From assembly GCF_036345175.1 (NCBI RefSeq), contig NZ_CP107780.1, positions 8,184,001 to 8,248,000 on the forward strand: a stretch of 64,000 nucleotides of DNA, read 5' to 3'. The notes below the pieces were generated by a model that made no database searches, had not been told where the DNA came from, and saw only the letters and a list, made by a program, of their open reading frames with translations. The translations under genes and the position numbers were made by a program. This stretch comes from Streptomyces sp. NBC_00576 (GTDB taxonomy: Bacteria > Actinomycetota > Actinomycetes > Streptomycetales > Streptomycetaceae). The first letter of the stretch is position 1, and the number at the start of each line of letters is the position of its first letter. Below are positions 1 to 7,415 of the stretch, in pieces.

Positions 1-13
1 GCCACCAGGGTGT

Positions 14-670
14 TTGAATGCGCGCGTGACTGATTACGACGTACTCCGCGTCTTCTGCGCGCCCAACGGGGGATACGGCAACGAGCTGGGCGTGGTCCGT
101 GAGGGCTCCGTCATGCCGGAGCGGAGCGAGCGACAGGCGTTCGCGGCGAAACTCGGCTTCAGCGAGACCGTGTTCGTCGACGACCCCGAGCGCGGGATCA
201 TCGACATCTACACCCCCACCCTGCGCCTGCCCTTCGCCGGCCACCCCTGCGTCGGGACGGCCTGGCTGCTCGACGTGCCCGAACTGGTCACGCCGGCCGG
301 GCTGGTGGGGGCCCGCCTGGACGGGGAGTTCAGCTGGATCGAGGCGCGGGCGGAGTGGGTACCGGGGCGGACGCTGCGGCGGTACGGGTCGGCTGCGGAG
401 GTCGACGCGCTGGCGGTGCCGCCGCCGGGGGAATGGATCTACGCGTGGGCGTGGGAGGACGAGGCGGGAGGTCGGGTCCGGGCCCGAGCCTTCCCCGGCC
501 GCGACGACGGCATCGAGGAGGACGAGGCGACGGGGGCGGCGGCGCTGTTGCTGACGCACGAGTTGGGGCGGGCGCTCAACATCACGCAGGGCAAGGGGTC
601 GCAGATACTCACGGCGCCGCAGCCGATGGGGTGGGTGGAGGTCGGGGGGCGGGTGTTCCTGGAACGCTAG
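14..670 (+). CDS. PhzF family isomerase/epimerase-like protein
   Basis: The protein resembles the PhzF/YddE fold, whose best known member isomerises an intermediate of phenazine synthesis; most homologues have no known substrate. Seen here are the N-terminal FCAPNGGYGNELGVV stretch (family NxxGN motif), a GFSETVFV segment whose Glu corresponds to the family's catalytic acid, and the LPFAGHPCVGTAWLL glycine-rich motif. At 218 aa it is shorter than the usual 270-300 aa; part of the C-terminal half seems condensed. The longest frame starts at a TTG at 14; a GTG at 26 (MTDYDVLRVF) is an equally good or better start, and neither has a clear ribosome binding site because the window begins here. It converges with map. 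Confidence 0.8.
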   Translation: MNARVTDYDVLRVFCAPNGGYGNELGVVREGSVMPERSERQAFAAKLGFSETVFVDDPERGIIDIYTPTLRLPFAGHPCVGTAWLLDVPELVTPAGLVGARLDGEFSWIEARAEWVPGRTLRRYGSAAEVDALAVPPPGEWIYAWAWEDEAGGRVRARAFPGRDDGIEEDEATGAAALLLTHELGRALNITQGKGSQILTAPQPMGWVEVGGRVFLER

Positions 671-750
671 GCCTGGCGTACGGCCCCTCTCCCGCCCCCG
701 GGCCCGCATCAGCGGGGGTCCGGGGGGCGCAGCCCCGGGGGTGCGGTGAG
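671..750. terminator. GC-rich hairpin region between convergent genes
   Basis: The 80-bp gap between two convergent genes carries C-rich and G-rich tracts plus the motif GGGGGGCGCAGCCCC, which recurs near 12975. Such elements are common in Streptomyces intergenic DNA and can fold into hairpins, so a bidirectional terminator is plausible. This is inference from base composition and position. Confidence 0.4.
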
Positions 751-1608
751 CTAGGGCAGTGTCAGGATCTCGGTGCCCGAGTCCGTCACCACCAGCGTGT
801 GCTCGAACTGGGCCGTGCGCTTCCGGTCCTTGGTGACGACCGTCCACCCGTCGTCCCACATGTCGTAGTCGTGCGAACCCAGCGTCAGCATCGGCTCGAT
901 GGTGAAGGTCATGCCCGGCTGGATGAGCGTCGTGGCGTGCGGACTGTCGTAGTGCGGGACGATCAGCCCGGAGTGGAACGACGAGTTGATCCCGTGACCG
1001 GTGAAGTCCCGGACGACGCCGTATCCGAAGCGCTTGGCGTACGACTCGATGACCCGGCCGATGATGTTGATCTGCCGGCCCGGCCTGACGGCCTTGATGG
1101 CCCGCTCCAGGGACTCCCGGGTCCGCTCGACGAGCAGCCGGCTCTCCTCGTCGACGTCCCCGACCAGGTACGTCGCGTTGTTGTCGCCGTGCACCCCGCC
1201 GATGTACGCCGTCACGTCGAGGTTGACGATGTCGCCGTCCCGCAGCACGGTGGAGTCCGGGATGCCGTGACAGATGACCTCGTTGACGGAGGTGCACAGC
1301 GACTTGGGGAAGCCGCGGTAGCCGAGGGTCGACGGATAGGCACCGTGGTCGCACATGTAGTCGTGTGCCACCCGGTCCAGCTCGTCGGTGGTCACCCCGG
1401 GCGCGATCAGCTTGGCGGCCTCCGCCATCGCCCGCGCGGCGATCCGCCCGGCGATCCGCATCGCCTCGATCGTCTCGGGCGTCTGCACCTCCGCCCCGGT
1501 GTACGGGGTCGGCGCGGGCTTGCCGACGTACTCGGGGCGCCGGATGTTTCCGGGCACGGAACGGATGGGAGAGAGCTCCCCTGGTACGAGCAGCGACTGG
1601 CCAGACAT
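751..1608 (-). CDS. map: Type I methionine aminopeptidase
   Basis: The enzyme removes the initiator methionine from nascent proteins in the cytosol. All five metal ligands of the M24A family can be placed: Asp131 (in NLDV), Asp142, His205 (FTGHGI), Glu238 (TIEPM) and Glu269 (QFEHT), with His114 as the substrate-contacting histidine. The length of 285 aa fits the actinobacterial form, which has a roughly 40-aa N-terminal extension with a PxxP-like segment. The reading frame stays open further upstream, but the ATG at 1608 ([10 protein letters not shown]) matches the known family N-terminus, and sequence beyond it would overlap the divergent small gene. Streptomyces usually carry more than one map copy, so this may not be the only one. 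Confidence 0.96.
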   Translation of the reverse strand: MSGQSLLVPGELSPIRSVPGNIRRPEYVGKPAPTPYTGAEVQTPETIEAMRIAGRIAARAMAEAAKLIAPGVTTDELDRVAHDYMCDHGAYPSTLGYRGFPKSLCTSVNEVICHGIPDSTVLRDGDIVNLDVTAYIGGVHGDNNATYLVGDVDEESRLLVERTRESLERAIKAVRPGRQINIIGRVIESYAKRFGYGVVRDFTGHGINSSFHSGLIVPHYDSPHATTLIQPGMTFTIEPMLTLGSHDYDMWDDGWTVVTKDRKRTAQFEHTLVVTDSGTEILTLP

Positions 1609-1668
1609 GCCAGCGAGTTTAACGAGCCCGAGTGGGGGACGATGACCCTGGGGAAAGGAGCCCGAACC

Positions 1669-1899
1669 ATGGCCCTGTTCAAGAAGCGCACGGTCGGCAA
1701 ACCGGGCGAATGGTACTACTGCCTGGAGCACAAGAAGGTCGAGGAGGGCCCGGACTGCCCGGGCAAGGACCGCTTCGGCCCGTACGCCACCCGAGCCGAG
1801 GCCGACCACGCGATGGAAACGGCCCGCGACCGCAACCTCCAGTGGGAGAACGACCCCAAGTGGCACGACGCGAAGGCGCGCGGCGCAGACGAGGGCTGA
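1669..1899 (+). CDS. Conserved small basic protein (76 aa)
   Basis: A short hydrophilic protein starting [18 protein letters not shown] and containing a Cys-x2-His pair (YYCLEH) with a further Cys twelve residues later (GPDCPGK), then a helical, charged C-terminal half rich in Ala, Arg and Asp. The start is supported by a strong GGGAAAGGAG ribosome binding site at 1651-1660. It is divergent from map with about 60 bp between the start codons, so the two share a promoter region. Similar small proteins are, to my knowledge, conserved next to map in actinobacteria, but no function is established; the Cys/His arrangement could bind a metal, which is only a guess. Confidence 0.85.
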   Translation: MALFKKRTVGKPGEWYYCLEHKKVEEGPDCPGKDRFGPYATRAEADHAMETARDRNLQWENDPKWHDAKARGADEG

Positions 1900-2021
1900 C
1901 GGAACCGCGTGTCCGGGCGGCTCGGCCGGCCTGGCTGAGCCGCCCGGCCGCCTGTTGTCTGCGGGTGCGCTGTGGCTGGTCGCTCCCCCATCTCTCGGCT
2001 TCGCTCGAGCGGGGGGACCCC

Positions 2022-2066
2022 CATCGCGGCGGAGCCGCAAATGTCACAGCCCCGCGCCCCTGGAGA
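2022..2066. repeat. Streptomyces dispersed intergenic repeat, copy 1
   Basis: The segment contains GCGGCGGAGCCGC followed by CACAGCCCCGCGCCCCT. The same modules appear, in one or the other orientation, at 43039-43104 and 62124-62190, with a shorter relative at 32767-32813. All copies are intergenic and lie just after stop codons, which suggests a transcript-end element rather than coding DNA. Confidence 0.65.
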
Positions 2067-2087
2067 GGCGCTCATCGAGCCGCCTGG

Positions 2088-3395
2088 TCACGCGGCAGCC
2101 TCCTCCCGCTGCCTTCGCAGCCGTACCGCGTGCTCGTTCGTCCGGACGTCGTACCGCATCAGGCCCGGCAGGCACACGGCCAGCAGCCCCACCCCGGCCA
2201 CACACGCGAGGCCGCCCGACCACACGGACGCCCGTACCCCGCGCCACGCGGCCACGCCACCGGCCCTGACCTGGCCGAGCTGAGGGCCGACGGAGTAGGA
2301 GAGCAGTTCGATGCCGGCGAGGCGTCCGCGCAGCTCGTCAGGGATCGTCTGGTTCCACATCGCGCCGCGGAAGATCCCGCTGACCATGTCGAAACAGCCG
2401 CCAAGGAGCAGGAACAGCAGCACCAGCCATACATTGCCGACGACCCCGGACGCGGCTATCGCCAGCCCCCACCCCGCCGCCGCGATCACCACCATCCGTC
2501 CGTGCCGGTGCACCCGTGAGGTCCAGCCGCTGGTGAGGCTCACGAACAGTGAACCGGCCGGGATCGCCGCGTACATCAGGCCGAGCGACCACTCGGCGTC
2601 CAGTTCGTCGGCGAGGAACGGCAGCACGGCGAGCGGCATCGCGAGGAACATCGCGGCGAGATCGATGGCGTACGTCCCGAGGAGCTCCTTACGGTTCCAC
2701 GCGTACCGGGCGCCCTCCGCGATGGACCGCAGCGACGGCTTCGCCGCCTCGTGGGACGCGGGGGAGGAGGCGAGTCCGATGACGAACAGCATGGACACCG
2801 CGAAGGTGACGAGATCGACGGCGTACGCCCACCCGAGCCCGGCGTACGCCACGACCACCCCGGCGAGGGCCGGCCCCGCGACCCCGCCGACCGTCCACCG
2901 CAGGGAGTTGAGCGACGCGGCGGCCGGCAGATGCTCATGGGCGACGATCCGCGGCATCAGCGAATCCAGCGCCGGCCGCTGCACCGACCCGAGGGCGGAG
3001 GTGAGCGCGGCGACCAGGAACAGGGGCCAGATCAGCGGATCGGGCAGCACCGCGTTCACGAGGAGCACGGCGCACAGCACCCCCTGCCCCGCCTCCGTCC
3101 ACAGGATCAGCTTCCGCTTGTCCGCCGCGTCGGCCAGCGCCCCGCCGTACAGCCCGAACACGATCAACGGGACCAACTCCACGGCCCCGATCGCCCCTAC
3201 CGCGGCGGCGGACCCGGTCAGCTCCTTCATCTGCACCGGCAGCGCGACGAAGGTCAGAAAACTCCCGAAGTTGGTGATCAGCCCCGACAACCAGAGCTTC
3301 CGGAAATCGACGGAGGCCCGCCAGGGGGAGAGGTCGGGGAGGAGGGCACGAAGGCCGGAGGGAGGTTGCTCGGCTGCGGGGGAGTCGTCTGTCAC
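2088..3395 (-). CDS. MFS exporter (EntS/DHA3-like)
   Basis: A 435-aa membrane protein with about 12 hydrophobic segments and the MFS loop 2-3 signature (GGALADAADKRKLI). It begins with a hydrophilic tail, then DFRKLWLSGLITNFGSFLT, typical of the DHA3/enterobactin-exporter-like subgroup that includes macrolide and siderophore efflux proteins. The substrate cannot be told from the sequence. The start is a GTG at 3395 without an obvious ribosome binding site. The C-terminal tail is short and arginine-rich (RLRRQREE). It stands alone, converging with the 76-aa gene and followed upstream by a 174-bp spacer with a small tandem repeat. Confidence 0.88.
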   Translation of the reverse strand: MTDDSPAAEQPPSGLRALLPDLSPWRASVDFRKLWLSGLITNFGSFLTFVALPVQMKELTGSAAAVGAIGAVELVPLIVFGLYGGALADAADKRKLILWTEAGQGVLCAVLLVNAVLPDPLIWPLFLVAALTSALGSVQRPALDSLMPRIVAHEHLPAAASLNSLRWTVGGVAGPALAGVVVAYAGLGWAYAVDLVTFAVSMLFVIGLASSPASHEAAKPSLRSIAEGARYAWNRKELLGTYAIDLAAMFLAMPLAVLPFLADELDAEWSLGLMYAAIPAGSLFVSLTSGWTSRVHRHGRMVVIAAAGWGLAIAASGVVGNVWLVLLFLLLGGCFDMVSGIFRGAMWNQTIPDELRGRLAGIELLSYSVGPQLGQVRAGGVAAWRGVRASVWSGGLACVAGVGLLAVCLPGLMRYDVRTNEHAVRLRRQREEAAA

Positions 3396-3511
3396 GTGGG
3401 GTCATGCTGAGCGGTGGGGGAGGTGGGGGCAACTGCTTTTCGCCGGGATGGGAGGACGACCGGCCTGGTTCTGCGGCGCCTGTCGGGGGTTTGCCGTTTG
3501 TTGTTCTGCCG

Positions 3512-3560
3512 GAGACGGGTGAGACGCCGAGACGGGTGAGGTGCCGAGACGGGCGGGTGG
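3512..3560. repeat. Three tandem 17-bp units
   Basis: Two near-identical 17-bp units (GAGACGGGTGAGACGCC at 3512-3528 and GAGACGGGTGAGGTGCC at 3529-3545) are followed by a decayed third unit. They lie in the spacer downstream of the 3570-4172 gene and upstream of the MFS gene. Confidence 0.75.
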
Positions 3561-3569
3561 GAAATGCTT

Positions 3570-4172
3570 CTACCAGCGGGACGGCGGCGGCGCCGTCAAA
3601 ACCTCCGCCAGCCGGGCCAGACGGTCACGGAGACCCCGCCGCCCCCGACCGACAGGCACCCCGTTCTCCCCGGCCGCCGCGCTGACCAAGTGCTGCACAG
3701 TGTCCAGGTCCAACTCCAACCCATCCGGCACCGCCAGCGACTCATGCGCCATCGACACCAACTCCCCCTCACCCGACCCCAGCACCAGCACCTTCGCCCC
3801 ACCCCGCCGAGCATCATGAACCCGCTCCAGCAGAGCGCCGCCCACCCCCTCCGGCGCCACCACCAGCAACGTCTCACCCCGGCGCGCCGCCTCGATCCGG
3901 CCGAGCCCGACCGACAGCTGCCCGGGACCGGACGCCCGCGTGTCATGCCGTACGAGGGTCGGGGCCAGCTCGGGCGTCCCCGACCACGCCGCCTCGTCCA
4001 CCAGATGCGCCGCCAGGTGCCACGGCTCGTACACCGGCGTACCGACCAACAGCAATCCGCCCCCGTACGACACCACGGAGCCTCGTAACGCCCCCGCGAA
4101 CCTCCGTGTGGCCCCCAACCACTCGGTTCCTGCGAGCACTTCGCGCAACAACGCGACCCGTACGGCGTCCAT
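3570..4172 (-). CDS. Hypothetical protein with a TTA codon
   Basis: A 200-aa soluble protein not recognised as a known family. It has a glycine-rich alternating beta/alpha pattern (VSYGGGLLLVGTPVYEPWH, then ETLLVVAPEGVGG and KVLVLGSGEGELVS), which recalls a Rossmann-like or SIS-like nucleotide/sugar-binding fold. ATG at 4172 (MDAVRVALLREV) is preferred; a TTG nine codons upstream is the alternative. Leucine codon 29 from this start (4086-4088) is TTA, the codon read by the bldA tRNA, suggesting translation is favoured late in growth. It is transcribed divergently from the sialidase gene. Confidence 0.75.
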   Translation of the reverse strand: MDAVRVALLREVLAGTEWLGATRRFAGALRGSVVSYGGGLLLVGTPVYEPWHLAAHLVDEAAWSGTPELAPTLVRHDTRASGPGQLSVGLGRIEAARRGETLLVVAPEGVGGALLERVHDARRGGAKVLVLGSGEGELVSMAHESLAVPDGLELDLDTVQHLVSAAAGENGVPVGRGRRGLRDRLARLAEVLTAPPPSRW

Positions 4173-4296
4173 GACCGCGCATCCTGCCGTAAGGGACAAC
4201 TCAGGACGCGCCCTTCACCATGATTTCGCCCAACATGGGTAAGAACACGAACCACTACCCGTACGTACAGTCACCGTCCTAGCCAAGGAGGCGTAC

Positions 4297-5370
4297 ATGG
4301 CAGAGACAAGCATCCCCTTCAGGTCCGGCCAGGAGGGCTACGCCAGCTACCGCATCCCGGCCGTCGTCGCCACCCACGCCGGTACCCTGCTCGCCTTCTG
4401 CGAGGGCCGGCGCGACTCCGCCTCGGACCACGGTCACATCGACATCGTCCTGAAACGGTCCACGGACGGCGGCCGCACCTGGGGCCCGCTCACCCTCGCC
4501 GCCGACAACGGCGCCCATCTCGCCGGCAACCCCGCCCCCGTCGTCCTCGACACCGGCCGCATCCTCCTCGTGTACATCCGCGCCAAGGCCACCGCCACCG
4601 AGAAGGACCTCCTGCTCGGCAAGGTGCCGGCGGCCGACGGGCGCCGCGTCTGGGTCCGCCACAGTGACGACGACGGCGTCACCTGGTCCTCGTCCGTGGA
4701 GATCACCGCCCAGGTGAAGAAGCCGAACTGGCGCTGGTACGCCACCACCCCCGGCCACGCCATCCAGCTGAGCACCGGCCGGGTCGTCGTCGCCGCCAAC
4801 CACACCATCCCGCCCACCGGGAAGGACCTCGGCAACGAGCCCCACTACAACAGCGGCCACTGCCTGCTCAGCGACGACCGCGGCAAGACCTGGCGCATCG
4901 GATACCTCGACGAGAACACCAACGGCTACATCAACGTCAACGAGACCACCGCCGCCGAACTCCCGGACGGACGCGTCTACTTCAACACCCGCAACGACTC
5001 CCCGTCCCCCGGCAACCGCGCCGACGCCCACTCCACGGACGGCGGCCAGACCCTCGTCAAACCCTTCCGTCCGCAGGCCGGCCTGCCCGCCCCCATCTGC
5101 CAGGGCAGCGTGCTCCAGCTCCGCGACCCCGACGTGCTCCTCTACTCCGGCCCCGCCGACCCCGCCTTCCGCGCCCTGATGACCATCCGTGTCTCCAACG
5201 ACGCCGGCACCACCTGGCGCCCGGCGCACACGGTGAACGGCCTGCCCGCCGCCTACTCCGACCTGGTCCGCGTCGACGCCGACACCGTCGGACTCCTCTT
5301 CGAGACCGGCGACTTCAGCGCCTACGAGACGATCACCTTCCGCCGGGTGCCCGTGACGGACCTCACCTGA
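4297..5370 (+). CDS. Cytoplasmic exo-alpha-sialidase (GH33)
   Basis: The protein releases terminal sialic acids in its family. It shows the YRIP motif (Arg19 of the FRIP consensus, binding the sialate carboxylate), a likely acid/base Asp44 (SASDHG) and at least four Asp boxes of the SxDxGxTW type: STDGGRTW at 55-62, SDDDGVTW, SDDRGKTW and SNDAGTTW, consistent with a six-bladed propeller. Length is 357 aa. No signal peptide or lectin domain is present, so it should act inside the cell or on imported glycans, unlike the secreted multidomain sialidases of many actinobacteria. The start is fixed by a strong AAGGAGG at 4283-4289. No sialate catabolism genes are adjacent. Confidence 0.92.
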   Translation: MAETSIPFRSGQEGYASYRIPAVVATHAGTLLAFCEGRRDSASDHGHIDIVLKRSTDGGRTWGPLTLAADNGAHLAGNPAPVVLDTGRILLVYIRAKATATEKDLLLGKVPAADGRRVWVRHSDDDGVTWSSSVEITAQVKKPNWRWYATTPGHAIQLSTGRVVVAANHTIPPTGKDLGNEPHYNSGHCLLSDDRGKTWRIGYLDENTNGYINVNETTAAELPDGRVYFNTRNDSPSPGNRADAHSTDGGQTLVKPFRPQAGLPAPICQGSVLQLRDPDVLLYSGPADPAFRALMTIRVSNDAGTTWRPAHTVNGLPAAYSDLVRVDADTVGLLFETGDFSAYETITFRRVPVTDLT

Positions 5371-5407
5371 GCCCATGGGCGCCCGGACACGGACGTAAAG
5401 TCGGCCC

Positions 5408-6133
5408 ATGACCTCTACCGACAGTGCACAGACCCCCGCCGAGACTCCTGCGAAGGCTCCCGCGAAGGACCCCTGGGACCTTCCCGACGTCTCCGGGCTC
5501 GTCGTCGGCGTGCTCGGCGGGACCGGGCCGCAGGGCAAGGGCCTCGCCTACCGGCTCGCCAGGGCCGGACAGAAGGTGATCATCGGGTCGCGCGCCGCCG
5601 ACCGCGCCCAGGCCGCCGCCGACGAACTCGGCCACGGTGTCGAGGGCGCCGACAACGCCGAGACCGCGCGCCGCAGCGACATCGTGATCGTCGCCGTGCC
5701 CTGGGACGGACATGGCAAGACCCTCGAATCCCTGCGCGAGGAACTGACGGGCAAGCTCGTCGTCGACTGTGTGAACCCGCTCGGCTTCGACAAGAAGGGC
5801 GCGTACGCGCTGAAGCCGGAGGAGGGCAGCGCCGCCGAACAGGCCGCCGTCCTGCTGCCGGACTCCCGGGTCACGGCCGCCTTCCACCACTTGTCGGCCG
5901 TACTGCTCCAGGACCCGGAGATCGAGGAGATCGACACCGATGTGATGGTCCTCGGCGAGGAGCGCGCGGACGTGGAGATCGTGCAGGCCCTCGCCGGCCG
6001 CATCCCCGGCATGCGAGGCGTCTTCTCGGGCCGACTGCGCAACGCCCACCAGGTGGAGTCGCTGGTCGCCAACCTGATCTCCGTGAACCGCCGCTACAAG
6101 GCCCACGCGGGCCTGCGCGTCACCGACATCTAG
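5408..6133 (+). CDS. npdG: NADPH-dependent F420 reductase
   Basis: This cytosolic enzyme transfers hydride between NADPH and the deazaflavin cofactor F420, supplying F420H2 to actinobacterial reductases. An N-terminal Ala/Pro-rich tail of about 28 residues is followed by the nucleotide-binding loop VVGVLGGTGPQGKGLA (33-48), an arginine-containing segment (IIGSRAADR) that fits NADP preference, a VPWDGH segment, and the CVNPL and HHLSAVLLQDP motifs characteristic of the family. Length 241 aa is slightly long because of the tail. ATG at 5408 lies 38 bp after the sialidase stop, so the two may be cotranscribed, with no obvious functional link. Confidence 0.93.
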   Translation: MTSTDSAQTPAETPAKAPAKDPWDLPDVSGLVVGVLGGTGPQGKGLAYRLARAGQKVIIGSRAADRAQAAADELGHGVEGADNAETARRSDIVIVAVPWDGHGKTLESLREELTGKLVVDCVNPLGFDKKGAYALKPEEGSAAEQAAVLLPDSRVTAAFHHLSAVLLQDPEIEEIDTDVMVLGEERADVEIVQALAGRIPGMRGVFSGRLRNAHQVESLVANLISVNRRYKAHAGLRVTDI

Positions 6134-6212
6134 GCAGGCGTACGAGGGGCAGCGGGCGATGGGGGACACTGGACGGGTCGCCGTCAGTGTCCCCCGACAG
6201 GAGCCCCCGACC

Positions 6213-6401
6213 ATGCCCCGCCTCGCCCTCTACGCCCTGGTCGTCTGCCTGCTCGCGGTGGCCGCGGCCGTCGTGTCCTTCGTCCAGGGAAACTGGCTGG
6301 GCATCGTGTGGGTGCTGCTCGCGGGCCTGTCGTCCAACATGACCTGGTACTACTTCAAGCGGGGCAAGCAGGACAGGACCCGGAAGTCCGTCACTGGCTG
6401 A
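6213..6401 (+). CDS. Small two-helix membrane protein
   Basis: A 62-aa protein with two hydrophobic segments (LALYALVVCLLAVAAAVVSF and IVWVLLAGLSSNMTWYYF) and a basic C-terminal tail (KRGKQDRTRK), so probably an inner-membrane hairpin protein. GACAGGAG ending about 9 bases before the ATG at 6213 sets the start; the frame could be read from 6159, but that part has no coding character. Its last 11 bases overlap the 3' end of the convergent M50 protease gene. Function unknown. Confidence 0.75.
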   Translation: MPRLALYALVVCLLAVAAAVVSFVQGNWLGIVWVLLAGLSSNMTWYYFKRGKQDRTRKSVTG

Positions 6402-7191
6402 CCGAGCAGAACTCGTTCGTCCCCTGCCAGAAGCGGAACAGCTCCTGACCGCAGTACGTGTCGAACGCGTCGATCCCCAGACCGCGCAGCACCGTGTCGA
6501 TCACGTCGAAGAACGCGCTGTTCACGGACGGGACCCACAGCACCGCGAACACGAACAGCAGCCCGAACGGCGCGAACGGCTCCACCTGCCGCTTGACCTT
6601 GTACGACAGCCAGGGCTCGATGACCCCGTAACCGTCGAGCCCGGGTACCGGCAGGAAGTTCAGGATCGCGGCGGTCACCTGGAGCAGGGCCAGGAAGGCG
6701 AGCGCGAACCGGAATTCGGCGGGTACGCCGTCCAGCGCGTCCAGCCAGAACGGCGCCGTGCACACCACGGCGAACAGTACGTTCGTCAGCGGACCGGCAG
6801 CCGAGATCAGACTGTGCTTCCAGCGTCCGTGGATGCGCCCGCGCTCGATGAACACGGCACCGCCCGGCAGCCCGATCCCGCCCATGATCACGAAGATCAC
6901 CGGCAGCACGATGCTGAGCAGGGCGTGCGTGTACTTGAGCGGATTGAGGGTGAGGTAGCCCTTCTCGCCGACCGAGATGTCACCGCTGTGCAGGGCGGTA
7001 CGCGCGTGCGCGTATTCGTGCAGGCAGAGCGACACGATCCACGCGGCCGTCACGAACAGGAACACCGCGACGCCGGGCTGTTCGGCGAACCCGGTCCAGG
7101 TGGCCCAGCCCGTGACCGCCGTGACGGCCAGAATCCCGACGAAGACGGGGCTGATCCGCCGGTCGCTGTTGCGGGTGGTGGCGGTGGTCAT
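6391..7191 (-). CDS. Site-2-type zinc metalloprotease (M50)
   Basis: A membrane-embedded peptidase of about 266 aa. The zinc motif HEYAH (His58, Glu59, His62) sits in a hydrophobic helix, and the second motif LNFLPVPGLDGYG provides the third ligand, Asp186, as in the rhomboid-like SREBF/S2P group. Five to six transmembrane segments are predicted by eye, with no PDZ or CBS domain. Members of this group cleave substrates within the membrane, often anti-sigma factors; no such partner lies nearby. ATG at 7191 follows a good AGGAG. The gene is divergent from the SARP regulator with about 220 bp between the starts, so regulatory elements for both should lie there. Confidence 0.9.
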   Translation of the reverse strand: MTTATTRNSDRRISPVFVGILAVTAVTGWATWTGFAEQPGVAVFLFVTAAWIVSLCLHEYAHARTALHSGDISVGEKGYLTLNPLKYTHALLSIVLPVIFVIMGGIGLPGGAVFIERGRIHGRWKHSLISAAGPLTNVLFAVVCTAPFWLDALDGVPAEFRFALAFLALLQVTAAILNFLPVPGLDGYGVIEPWLSYKVKRQVEPFAPFGLLFVFAVLWVPSVNSAFFDVIDTVLRGLGIDAFDTYCGQELFRFWQGTNEFCSVSQ

Positions 7192-7415
7192 GGGGTGGGG
7201 CTCCTGGAGGACTCGGCGGAAAACGGTGCAAACCGTGCACTGAACCATGCGTTGAGCAGCTTGTACGGGCGGGACGACGGTACCGGTGCTCTGGGAAGAA
7301 CGTCCCACCGAGGGCCGGAGGTTCCTGGAGGTTCCCGGCGATCCTGGACTTCGCCCAGTTCACAGGCGGGTAAACCCACGCGCGCTCCGCACCCGGCCCC
7401 AGAGAGAATGGATCC

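Noticed and set aside
355..1899. A 514-aa plus-strand open frame over map
   Set aside because: Only its last 76 codons are real; the rest is low-complexity Gly/Arg/Val sequence antisense to map, as expected in high-GC DNA.
751..2040. Longer N-terminus for methionine aminopeptidase
   Set aside because: The extra 144 residues have no family match and overlap the divergent small gene on the other strand; the ATG at 1608 fits the family.
4279..5538. 419-aa minus-strand frame opposite the sialidase
   Set aside because: Val/Gly/Ala-rich antisense shadow with no motifs; the sialidase is clearly on the plus strand.
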